A stretch of 64,000 bases of DNA from Escallonia rubra (lineage: Eukaryota > Streptophyta > Magnoliopsida > Escalloniales > Escalloniaceae), in the NCBI GenBank assembly GCA_033065855.1, contig JAVXUO010002539.1, positions 186,001-250,000 of the forward strand, in the 5' to 3' direction. Made by a program: the position numbers and the translations under genes. The notes below the pieces were generated by a model. That model did no database searches, was not told the origin of the DNA, and was given only the letters and a program-made list of their open reading frames with translations. Each line of letters starts with the position of its first letter. The stretch's first letter is position 1. This document shows positions 11,289 to 22,372 of the stretch, piece by piece.

Positions 11289-12661
11289 GGATCATTTGCA
11301 TATAAAACACTATACATTGGGGGTGGGTGCGCATTTCACCTCATTGTTTCAATTTTAACTTAATTCACCTCAATGTTTCTCAACTTGAGCGCAATGCACC
11401 AATTGAAGGGCTGAAGTCCAATTTATTGGATGCTTGTCAACCTCTTAGGCGTAAATTTGTCACTTTACACTATTTACCACCATGGCAGCCAAGTCATCAC
11501 CATTAACCAATAAGGGATTGACACGTGCCAATATTTTGCTCATCTTCATTTTCCCTTACATCATCAATTGATTCACCGAAACACCCTAATCCACTTCTGC
11601 CGTAACCCCCAGCAATAACTCTATACCACTTCTGCCGCAACCGCCACCCAACACCTCTATCCCATTTCTGCAGCAACCACCACCAACACCCTTAACCCAT
11701 TTTTGCCACACCAACTACCACTATACCCATACCAACACTCTTTTACCCATTTTTCTCGCAACCACCACCCAATACCCTTATCACACTTCTACCGTAACCA
11801 CCACAAACCCACTTCTGTCGCGACAACCCCAACACCCCTATACCCACTTCGGCCACCACCATTACAAACTCAGGGACAAATGCACAAAATTTCACCAACA
11901 TTGAAGCCCAATACCATCTGCTTTGGGAATCGTGAATCCCTAATTTTGGCACGATGGTTTTGTGGCATAATCGACGGTGAAGCTCAATACTTCCGTTGCA
12001 TTTCTGATTTTGGCATGAAAATCTAGCCTGACGAAAGTGAGGGTAGAGAGAGAAAAGGGATCTGGGTCGGATGTTGGGGATTTGGTTGTAATGGTGGTGG
12101 TGGGGTTTCATGCTTGGCTGCCAGAACTCTAATAAGCATTATTATTGTGTGGCATTTCGCGTTGATGTTATCTTCTGTTCAGCTCTCCCTATACCTTGAT
12201 ATGTATGTACAACATAGGCCTTTTGTTCCTTTTGTCCTGAGCCATTGCTTGGTGTGGTTTTTGCCATGAATGTAAAGTTTAAGAGCTTGAATACATGTGT
12301 TGATCAGAGGTGAGGCAGCTAAAGAACAGAGAGGGGAGGAGGCATAGTGCGATTAGAGTTGAGAAGATGAAAGCTAGTAGTTCCCTTTTTCATTTTGTAC
12401 AGGAGGAGCGTGAAGACCTAGGTAGCCTGGCGCAGCCAGCTGATGCCCTTTTTTTGCAGGCTCTGCCATGTGGGAAGAAGGGATGAAGTTACGATTTTAT
12501 CCCCAAGAGATTGACGGCGTCCAAAAAATTGGACTTCAGACCGTCAATTGGTTAATTACGCATCAATTAGTGAATAGTAAGGTGAATTGCACCAAAATTG
12601 AAATAATAAGGTGAAATGCGAACTCGCCCCCATAGTATAAGGTTTTATGTGCAAATGATCC
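11289..12661. mobile_element. Non-autonomous MULE-like element with long inverted repeats
   Basis: The first about 180 bp, beginning GGATCATTTGCATATAAAAC, reappear inverted at the right end, which finishes GTTTTATGTGCAAATGATCC. The two arms align over their whole length with scattered differences (roughly three quarters or more identical by eye). Both flanks are (TA)n, so a 9-11 bp target duplication would be hidden in the simple repeat. No transposase frame exists. At 11590-11870 the interior is a degenerate minisatellite of about 36 bp (CACTTCTGCCGCAACCACCA-like units). Long terminal inverted repeats suggest the Mutator-like class, but this is inference. Confidence 0.65.
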
Positions 12662-12826
12662 ATATATATATATATATATATATATAATTGAAGGGAAGAT
12701 GCCAAAGTTTATTCGTCGGCAAAATCTCCAACCAGGTAAAGCCGAATGAAACGTCCGAAACCGACCAACTGCCCGTGCGAACAGATTCCTCATAAGCCCT
12801 CCTCCTCCAATTCCAGTTTCTCGAGA

Positions 12827-15800
12827 ATGGAGGGATCCAATTCGGGAGGAGCAGAGGCGGAAGGTGGAAGCGGCGACGCTCACCACGGTGGCGGCGATGG
12901 ACCAACGGCAACGATCAAGATCAACGTCTCTCATGGCCCCAGCCAGTTCGACCTCAATGTCCCCGCTTATTCCACTTTTGGTAGTTATCCAACCCTTTGC
13001 TCTTTGGTTTCTGCTTATTCAATGGCACATTCTCCGTTTCATAATTTTGGCCCGTTTGACTCTTTTAACGAATTTTTTCCCGATAAAAACGTGAAGACAC
13101 CGGTTTTACGTCACTTGTTGAATGATACTTATTTTTATCTGGAATGATGTGTTCGAGTTCATCCAGAGTTTGGATGCTTCCTCTGTTCCATTAAATTTCT
13201 CCTTTTCACTTCTTGCAAATTGTTAGGATAGTTTTGGTATACGTAAACATTGACTTGTCAAATGGCACTGAATTGCTCTATGATTGTTATTTGAGTGTTT
13301 GAGAGTCCAATTTGATCTTTAAATGTACTAAAGTATATCCTAAGATTTTGGAAAGAGTCACAGGGGAAAACATATGAAATGGAGGGAGTAATTAATTTTT
13401 GTCCTAAAAATGGACAGAAGGTACGAAACATGGAAGTTGTTTGTATCATGGGGATAGTCACTGTATTGTGCTTGTTATACATTGCTTTAATCTGCTATTG
13501 CTCTTCCTTTCGTTTTTAACTGATAAATGAGCTCCAGAAAGAAGTCATTTGAGCTCAAATTAGAGTTTCGCTGGTCAAATAGTGACAAATAATGGCTTTA
13601 GCGACGCCTATAAAGCTCAAATGGTAAGATGTGGAGCTAAAATGTCACTTTGCATTATATATCAATATTTCCGAGGCATGTATGCCAATTTCTATTTATG
13701 TTATGCTTTGTATTTTTTCATGTTATTTTGGATATCAAGATGTAAAAGTAGGTTTTTGGCTTTTAGGCAGTTGTAGGATTTAGTCAAATAAGATTACTGT
13801 GTCAGATCGATCTGTGTATATCTAGTGCTTGTATTCATTTAGAGAAGATTTAAAAAAGTGTCGGTCAATATCATTGATTTGTTGATAGGTTCCAATAATT
13901 GGTTTGATGGAAGAATTTTGGCCAAGTTCATAAAACATCAGTTTATATTTTTTCAAACATCGTAGGCATGAACGGACTTATTTTGCTTTAAATAATTTTA
14001 GCAATTTGCAAAACCTGATCAAGTGTTTAGTAAAAGTACTCCTCCACTTACCAGTCATCCATTTGTTAGCCGTCGAAGCACTGATTGCCTTGTACAGAAC
14101 TCTGTAGCTTTTCTGCTAACAGAGCTTTTTGACGTTTTTTCGGAAATTGGCATGTAGAAGTGGTGAATTCAGGAGGGGCAGAGGTAGAAAGGCAGCAATA
14201 ACAAACCAATGAAGTGGGAGGCTAGTCAGCTTATTCTGAAGGCAGACAACAATGTTGAAAACCATTATCATGGTAGTGGCTTAGTGGGTTAAGTTAAAAA
14301 AATCAAGGCGTTTCTGGTTTTTGCAACACGATCTCGTTGCGCCCTTGAATTGCCTTTGTGTGTGATAACTTTGGTGAAACCTGTGGATATTCGATGATTT
14401 TCCTTTCTTTCTTATCTTGTGAGGCAAGCCTTAGAGCAACTATTGAACCCTTAGTTGCACAAAGCTTGGGTGGGAGTGGGAGCGGATGCGAGGTTCCGAA
14501 GCGGGAGCGCGAGTAGTATAGTGGGTTTTTAGGTGGGAGCGGGAACGGGTGCGAGAGTCGGGAGCGTCACCAGAATTGGAGAATCCTGCAACTAAGATTG
14601 AACCATCACTGTGACCTGGAGTTGTGGGGTTGGACCACCAAAGTTGGGGCAAGGCTGCGTAAATAAGCCTCCTTCTAAGCCGCAACGGTGGGAGCCTCGT
14701 GCTCTGGGCCGTCCCTTTTTAAGTTTGTTTGGGCATCAAGAAGTGCAAAAGATAGTGCGGACCAATTTCATGTGAGCAGTTTTTACCCATTGCACCCTAT
14801 ATGAGAGAGTAGAATAGCAGATGCAAACTTCGTAAGACTAGAGGAGGTCCGAGTACCTAAGAAAGATATCTTTAGTAACGTAAACCCGTTTTGCACAGGC
14901 GTAGACAGATTGACGAGGATGTTATTTATAGGTAAGGGTAGCTTGGGTAAGTGGAGGTGTGCTTGTAGAGTGTTGCCCCATTGTAATATACTCCTTATGC
15001 TGAATGACATTTCCAGGGTGGCGGTGAAGCCAGCACGGTATTGTTCACAATGTTGGGCATCAAAAAAAGAACGTGCTCTCAAGATGAGTGTATGGCCTCA
15101 AAAGGAATGAGGATATCAGAAAGGAGGTGGCAGTGGCACCAAAAGGTAAATGATAATGAAACATTTTTTGAGATGATTTGGTCATTTGCAACATAGGCCT
15201 TTAGATACCTCAGAAAGCAAAAGTGATTAGTGCCAAGTCAAGGGGTAAGACGAGGTAGGGTAGGGAAAGTAGTGAGAAAGACTTGATTGGAATGTAGCCG
15301 ACCCCAACTAGTTTGGGACAAACGCTTAGATGTTGATGCCTCTCTAGTCCTTGTCTTTTACTTTTATGCTTCCTACCACTTGCGAGAGGAGGATGGGGCA
15401 CAAAGAATTCGATCGTTGTGTGGAACGGCTTGTGAAAACTCTGTTACATCCTGCCTTCATGTATCATTTTCTCTCTCTCTCTCATTCGGAGTTCAATTTG
15501 TCATGGCATATTCAGTTTGACAACGGATATAGAAGAGTAAAATTGGAGCTTAGTTGGACATATATAATCTAATGCTAGCGTTAAACATGTAGTTTTCATC
15601 ACAATCTCTAATTGCCACTTCCAAAGTGGTCTGCACTTATTAAATTCAATCTGCAATAATGGAAGGGGATGTGAAGGGGTTGATTTTTCAAGAAACTGGA
15701 TTGGAGCCTAAGGATCAAAGACTTCTGTTCAGAGGTAAGGAAAAAGAGGACCAGGACCATTTGCATGAAGCAGGCCTGAAGAATAATTCAAAGTTGTTAC

Positions 15801-16604
15801 TCATGAAGAACACAACCAGCAAAGAGAGTGTGCTTAAGGAGGTGAATGGAGGCTGCGAGTTATCGAAAGGATCTGTGGCCATTGCTCAAGTCAAAGAGGA
15901 GGATGATAGGCTCTCGGAGCAGGTAAACTATTCCTCTCTTATAATTACTGATATTATAATCAAGTTGATTCCCTGGAGTATCATTTGGTTTGTTTTCTTG
16001 TAGGTGGATACTCTGAGACGAATTGTGTCTGGCGGGAACAAAGTTGCTGAGAAGGATTTTGTCTGTCTAACGGAGATGCTGATGAGGCAGATGCTGAAAT
16101 TGGATAGCATTGAGGCTGAAGGAGAAGCTAAAGTGCAGCGGAAGTCCGAGGTAAGCATTCAGTGCCAATGAGGGTTCCATTACGTACCATCATTAGTGTA
16201 CCTACCTCATCTTTCTGCATGGTTATGTCTTAGGTGTTTGATAGTAGCATGTTTAGGTAATGAAGATTACACAGCTTATTTTATATCTAAAATCAACTAT
16301 GCATAAACATATTGCTTGGTAGGGTCTGAAGTTCTTAGAACGTTTTTATTTCTAAGAAAAAAAAAAAGTCCGTTTATAGTCTTACAGCGCCTATCAACTT
16401 ATAATCCTTCTTCAGGTGCATCGTGTCCAGAGTCTTGTGGAGATAATGGACGATCTTAAGGTGCAGAACTCTAATCCAATTAGCAACAGCAACAATGCTG
16501 CGCGAGTAAGAGAAAAATTTGAGTCTGAGTTTGGAAGTAGTCATACTCCACTACCAATGCCATCTGCTACAAAAGTGACTCAAGATTGGGAAGTCTTTGA
16601 GTAG
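12827..16604 (+). CDS. BAG family molecular chaperone regulator (UBL + BAG domains)
   Basis: Four exons join in frame: 12827-12980, 15666-15922, 16004-16150, 16416-16604 (248 aa). Residues 29-98 are a ubiquitin-like domain (SHGPSQFDLNVPAYSTFG, LEPKDQRLLFRGKEKEDQ, SKLLLM). Residues from about 138 to 205 are a BAG domain (VDTLRRIVSGGNKVAEKDF...LTEMLMRQMLKLDSIEAEG...RVQSLVEIMDDLK). BAG proteins bind the Hsp70/Hsc70 ATPase domain and act as nucleotide-exchange factors; plant members with a UBL (BAG1-4 group) act in stress tolerance and protein quality control in the cytosol. Length and the C-terminus (DWEVFE) are closest to the BAG4 kind. A second in-frame ATG at 12746 would add 27 residues; I prefer 12827 because the protein then starts like family members. 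Intron 1 is 2.7 kb and holds SINE and LINE relics. Confidence 0.88.
14640..14720 (+). mobile_element. Au-type SINE 3' tail relic in BAG intron 1
   Basis: The stretch GGCAAGGCTGCGTAAATAAG followed by CCGCAACGGTGGGAGCCTCG and a terminal CCCTTTTT is the characteristic tail of Au-like tRNA-derived SINEs of plants (GCTGCGTACA...GCGGGAGCCT...TTTT). The head with the Pol III boxes is not recognisable; upstream sequence (14470-14600) is G-rich and of unknown origin. Confidence 0.5.
15105..15345 (+). mobile_element. RTE-type LINE 3' end relic in BAG intron 1
   Basis: Degenerate codons still suggest RWFGHLQ-RPLDA (about 15168-15212), then a SAKSRGK-RG segment, then GTAGCCGACCCCAACTAGTT TGGGACAA. This ADPN...FGT ending is typical of the C-terminus and 3' end of plant RTE non-LTR elements. 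Only the last about 240 bp survives, 5' truncated, in the same orientation as the BAG gene. Confidence 0.55.
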
Positions 16605-16853
16605 ATATTGTAGATCCCAATTTTGGTTGAGTACAATATATTAAGTTGGTGGGATCGTCAACTGTTTTGTGTACTTGATAGCAAAATTTTGTTGGATGGA
16701 CGCGTCATTGTACTAAAGAAAAGTTTATTAAGGAAGCAGGGTTTTATTTACATATCAATGATATTAAAATAGGTGAAACTTTTTTAATGAATTTTTCTAT
16801 GCTTGTTTGCTATGATATTTTTTACCGTGATATTGACAACTTGAGGTTGAAAC

Positions 16854-18595
16854 TTAGAGAATTTCGCTTGCTACTTGTGGCGCTCTACCATTCTCTGTAA
16901 GTCTTTCTCTCTCACCCTGTCCTGCGAGAGCATATGCTTCTTCTCCGTGAGCAGCGTCATCACCAATCTTGAGTTCTTCCTCAGACATTCGAAGGGGGAT
17001 TATCACCCTGATGACTAGCAGAATGATGGATGTGGCCACCACGTTCCAACCTATTATAAAACACGCACCCGCCAATTGTTTCAGAAATTGAACTCCTCCT
17101 TTGCTGCCATAGAAGGCCCCTTTTGAATGTGGGACTGTGAGAAACAAGTTACAGAGGCTTGGATGAGCAAAGAGTCCTGTTAGGGCCCCGCCTAAGGTTC
17201 CAGCAACTGCGTGGGTATGAAAGACTCCAAGTGTGTCGTCGACCTTCTGCAGGAATGGCAACTTCTTACTCAAAGTCATCATGGTGTACCAAGGAATAGT
17301 TCCTGAAGCAATACCCATAACCAGTGCAGCCCAGCCCTGGACAAGACCTGCAAGTCAAAACAGTATTTGAAATATGAGGAGCTTCTGTAAGCTTAGCATC
17401 TGAGACTTCCGTATGGATGTCAGCATAGTTGAGCATGGTAGTCTCTTGGTGCAGTACCAGAAGACCTGGGACCTGGGATCTGTTTCTGCCTACATCCGGT
17501 GTTTTAAGGTGGTGGTGTTGCTGGTGGGAATTCAATAGCCACTCATTGGAATATAAAGAAAAGTCAAAGCCAGACATGGCTTTTTTCTATTAAGGTGGCC
17601 TTACCTGCCCCAGGAGTGATACAAACTAAGCCGGTAATCATTCCTTGGATTGCTCCAATAACAGATGGCTTTTTAAAGAAGACGACATCCCAGCAAGTCC
17701 ATACGAGAAGGCTGGTTGATGCACAGATATGAGTGTTGAGAACTGCGAGGGAGGAATCAACATTGGCAGCAAATGGGTCACCTCCATTGAAGCCAGTCCA
17801 CCCCATCCAAAGAATCCCGGCTCCAGCCAGTGATAGCAAGAGGTTGTTTGGTGGAAACTCTTCTCGATCTTCTTTCAATCTCGGACCAACCTGCCAAGGA
17901 ACAGGAAGTAAGTAAATCTGGGTCTACGCATAATGATGACTAATTTAGGGAACTACACTCACCCAATAAGCAGCCGTGAAACCTGCTGCACCGGAGGCTA
18001 GGTGCACGACGTAACCACCTGAATAGTCCATTATGCCCCATTGGAAAAGGAAGCCGCCACCCCATATACTGTAAGCACCAACACTGTAAGAAAAAGTAAT
18101 CCATAATGGTACGAAGGCCATCCAAGCCTTGATGCTCATCCGAGCCAGCAAGGAACCAGCAAGGAGAATGACTGTGACAGCAGCAAAGGCATACTGGAAA
18201 AAAACCATGGTAGCTGTAGGGTACAATGGTTGAAGTGCAGGAATGTCGTGGTAACGTGTCGAGGGGAGAACGGCCTGAGGGATCAAGAAGTCTTGGGAAA
18301 CGGCCAGGCCGGGCTTCCCCCAGAATGGAAGGAGCCGGTGGCCGAATGACATCTTGAAAGCCCACAGGATCCAGCAAGGCATCACAGCAGCAAAGGCATA
18401 GAGCGCCATGAAGGCCGAGTTGAGCGCCCATTTCTTCTTGACGAGGCCTGCATAGAGGAGTACGAGGCCGGGCATGCCTTGCATGCCAACCAGTGCTGCG
18501 GAGACCATCTGCCATGTGTTGTCGCCCTTGTTTAGCCATTCGGGTACGCTAGGAGAAATGTTCAGGTATGCCAGAGGAACCGAAGTGTTGGCCAT
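16854..18595 (-). CDS. Ammonium transporter, AMT2/AMT3 subfamily (copy A)
   Basis: Three exons on the minus strand: 18595-17963, 17890-17605, 17347-16854, in frame for 470 aa. The protein is a full Amt/MEP/Rh-type channel with about 11 membrane helices. The ammonium transporter signature [17 protein letters not shown] leads into YWVGPR; within it Asp190 and His198 match the conserved pore Asp and first twin His. The second twin His lies in FHTHAVAG (about residue 352). N-terminal [12 protein letters not shown] and [16 protein letters not shown] are typical of the AMT2-like (MEP-type) plant clade rather than AMT1. It moves ammonium across the plasma membrane. The C-tail has [13 protein letters not shown], the cytosolic region known to gate AMT trimers. 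The start at 18595 (MANTSV) is chosen over 18652 by family N-termini. It ends 249 bp from the convergent BAG gene. Confidence 0.92.
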
Positions 18596-19755
18596 TTTGG
18601 TGGTCAAGGCTTGTGGATGGTTCAAGACCCTTATCAGAAGGCGGGCGCACACACTTTGTTATGTAGAAACACCCGAGATTTTCTGTAGTAGTTTCGAGTG
18701 TTAAGGCCTTGTACAAGTCAAAGAAAATGGCACCACACAAACAGGAAAGCTGCCATGTTATGGTACTGCAATGTCCATGTATAGTTACTGTTCCATTAAG
18801 TCTCCCGAGGCAATCCATTCCCCTGATTTGGCATCGGACGGTGGATGTCTCTGTACAGGGGAATCAATAGCATGTGGGTCAGTGCAGTGGAGTTTTACTG
18901 GTTTTCCTCTGCATTTGGGAGATTCTCCCCCAAGTCAAGATCTCAAGTCGTGCAAATGGCGACAGCGTCATTTAAGGCCGTGTTTCTTTTGACGTTTAGC
19001 CCCGCTTCTTCCAAGTTCTTGGGGTGTGAACATGGAAAATTTGGAAAGAAAACAATTGAAGGGGTCCAAGCTTACAAGTTGGACAGCTACTCCTGTCGGT
19101 GTGGACTAATTTTACTTGGGGAGTCGACGCAATTTCTTATTCACAACGGTAAATGAGCGCTACCACCTAAGCAAAAAATAGAGGCGTAGACCAACAAGCG
19201 TGCTCTTTAAATCGTCGCAAAAAGCTAATGTCTTCTTGCTAACGGTAAATGAAGGTTACCGCGTACTCCGACTTCTCGGGATCAGTCCTAGCAGTGGTTT
19301 ATCTGGTTGCCCCAGATTTTTGTTTTGTATTTTTGATCGTCACTTTTACAGGTAAAACATTACTTACTGTGACAATTATCTTGGTATCGGCTGACTTTTT
19401 TAAATTTAGTTACATAGGCTGTAGTAAATAGTACTGCATTTTTCTTTTAAGACACAGTTGACTCCCAAGTCCTCGAATTTAGTAACTTTGAATATTCCTT
19501 TTGTGGAGGGGAAAAACTGTAGAACAATTCTAAATTTTAGCGGAATATTGATGTCTTTTGTCGAATAATACTCTAAATATAGGAGAAAATATTCAGTACA
19601 ACAGTGGTGATGAACACGTGTTATATTGATTTGTAGTTAAGCCAGTTAACTGTTAAAATCTTGTTCATCAAACTTTGGAACGACCAAAATTTTAGTTACA
19701 ATGTGTATGGTGTAACACACACAACAACAAAACCTCATGCAAAAAAAGCTATGGC
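18596..19755. other. Spacer between the tandem AMT genes
   Basis: Holds the promoter region of copy A and the 3' end of copy B, both on the minus strand. Open frames here are short and show no family similarity. No transposon ends were seen. Confidence 0.5.
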
Positions 19756-22372
19756 TTACAAATTTATGGTTACACCTCTAGCACCATTGAAAAACCCAGG
19801 CGGTGGTGCTTGTTCTGAATACAGGGAACCAAGCTGCCAACCATGTTTGGTTGGATCGTACTTCTCTCCGTCGCCCCACAGCGCGTACGCTTCCTCTCCA
19901 TGGACCGCGTCATCTCCGATCATGAGCTGGTCGTCGGGCATTCTCAAAGGTATGAACAGCTTTATTGTCAACAGAATCGCGGTTGTCGACACCAGGTTCC
20001 ATCCGATCACAAACAAGGCTGCAACCAGTTGCTTAAGGAACTGCATCCCACCATTTCCACCATAAAATGCACCCCTCGAGTTGGTCACTGGTAGTATGAG
20101 CCTGCAAAGGGCTGGCTCGGCAAATAGGCCTGTCAAAAGTCCACCCAAGAGGCCTGCCACGGCGTGTGTGTGAAACACACCTAGGGTGTCGTCCACCTAA
20201 ATCACCAAATGTGTCATATGGTTGTTTATTTCTTCATGTGATAAGGCAAATGAAAATGATAGGCATACAGATTGTAATGCAAAAATCTTATGATTCATTG
20301 TTAGAAAGTCTTACCATTTTAAACCATTTTTCGACTCCACTTCAGCCCTACACCCTTTTTTTTTTTGGTGCCTCATTTTGCATTTACTTGTCTTTGCATG
20401 GTTATGGGTAGATGCAAAATCTCATAAAACTGACCTCCTTTCTAAAAGGTAAGTCGCTTTTGAGGGAATTACCACCAAGCAAAGGAAGTTGATTTTAGAA
20501 GGAACGGAAGGTATAGGACACATGAAGTATTTGCAAGTAATCACAAAGAGGATTGTCGGGTGGTTAAAGAGGTTCCTGGGTTTAAACCTTGAGGTCAACG
20601 CTTGAGTAAAGTTTATTTTCCTGATTGCACCAGACCGACGAATTATGCTGAGAGGAGACCTGCAAATTATTTAAAGGACAAAGGTTCGAAATCTTCTTGC
20701 TAAGGTTCGATAATGGAATCACACAAACGTAGGGTTAATGAAGAACAAAAGTGAGAACTTTATTGTCATCTATGGATAATGACTATAGAGTTTTCTAATG
20801 TCAATCGTGTGGAGCACAAAGTTCAACTTTTGATGCTACAATCAAGTTAAGATAAACTCGAGGTTCTAATCATCTTTACCACCAACCCACCCACTGATAA
20901 TAGAAAAAGGAGTGGCCGTGGAAACTCTGACCTCACTTATCCAGAATTCCACATACACGCATTGACTTATCAAAGGGATCTTCGGTGCTAGAATTGTGCA
21001 TGACCTTTTGGTGCATCAGAGGAAGAGACAAGAAGTGAGTACAGAAATTAAAAGGCACGGACGATGTACCTTCTGTAGCAAAGTTGACTTCTTGTGAAGG
21101 ATCATCATGGAGAACCATGGAATGCTGCCAGCAAGCATCCCCATTACTATAGCCGCCCACGATTGCACCACCCCTGCTCAGTCCAGGGATTACGTTAGTG
21201 AAGCCCGTTACGATCACACTTGGGCTGAAATTACAGTGATGAAGAATTTACTGACGGGTTGTTTGTTTACCTGCTCCGGGAGTGATGCAAACGAGGCCGG
21301 TCATCATCCCTTGAACAGCTCCGATGACGGAAGGCTTCCCGAAGAACACGACATCGAGCGATGTCCATATGAGGAGGCTTGTCGCGGCGCATATATTTGT
21401 GTTTAGTACTGCTATAGAAGCGTCAATGTTGGCCGCGTATGGTGCCCCTCCGTTGAAGCCTGACCAACCCATCCACAGGAGCCCTGCGCCCGCGAGCATC
21501 AGCAAGACATTGTTGGGAGGGAACCTCTCCCTATCACTTTTCAACCTTGGTCCAACCTGCACCGAGAAAGTGAACAACATGCGCATGGCCATAATTAGTG
21601 CAGTGTATGGTCCTTCACATATCGACTTGCCAAAACCACTATGCTGCTATACAAATACTCTTTGCAGGTTGCATCGTGTTAGTATGTTTAGCGTCTTGTT
21701 AGTACGTTTAGCATTACTCTCAAACCTTACCCAGTAGGCCGCGGTGAAACCAGCGATTCCGGAAGAAAGGTGGATGACATAACCGCCGGAGTAATCAATG
21801 ACACCCCACTGGAAGAGAAAGCCACCACCCCAAAGACTGAAAGCACCGACGGTGTAAGAGAAGATGAGCCAAAGAGGGACAAAGGCCATCCACGCCTTGA
21901 TGTTCATGCGACCAAGTACAGATCCAGCTAGCAAAATCATGGTGATTGCCGCAAAAGTGAACTGAAAATACACGAGTGAGGCCATTGGATAGAATGGCTC
22001 AATCATAGGGGTCTCAATTCTGCCATCCTTATGATAGTGGGTGCTTTCGGGTATGGCGGCACGGCGGATGAGGTACTTTTGGCCTAGAGAAGGTGCACCC
22101 TTGCCCCAGAAAGGGAGGAGCTGGTCACCAAAGGCCATGCGGTAGCAAAGTAGTACCCAACAAATCAGGACGGCCGCGAAAGCGTAGAGGGCCATGAACG
22201 CGGAGTTCACGGCCCATTTCTTCTTGACTATGCTCGCGTAGAGGATGACTAGGCCCGGCATGCTTTGGAGGCCCACGAGCGTCGCCGCCGTGAGTTGCCA
22301 TGCATTGTCCCCCTTGTTTAGCCATTCTGGTACTGCTGGGAGGTGCTCTTGGTATGCCCCTGGTGTGTCCAT
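19756..22372 (-). CDS. Ammonium transporter, AMT2/AMT3 subfamily (copy B)
   Basis: Four exons on the minus strand: 22372-21731, 21556-21271, 21173-21070, 20196-19756, in frame for 490 aa. It keeps all hallmarks of the family: [20 protein letters not shown] at the N-terminus, the signature [17 protein letters not shown] with pore Asp193 and His201, FHTHAVAG with the second pore His, and the C-tail [15 protein letters not shown]. It is closer in wording to AMT3;1-type proteins ([20 protein letters not shown]) than copy A. Exon 1 and exon 2 borders sit at the same codons as in copy A (YW|VGPR and PGA|G). An extra 873-bp intron after LLQK splits what is one exon in copy A. Same strand and 1.16 kb upstream of copy A: a tandem duplicate pair. 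Predicted plasma-membrane ammonium uptake. Confidence 0.93.
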
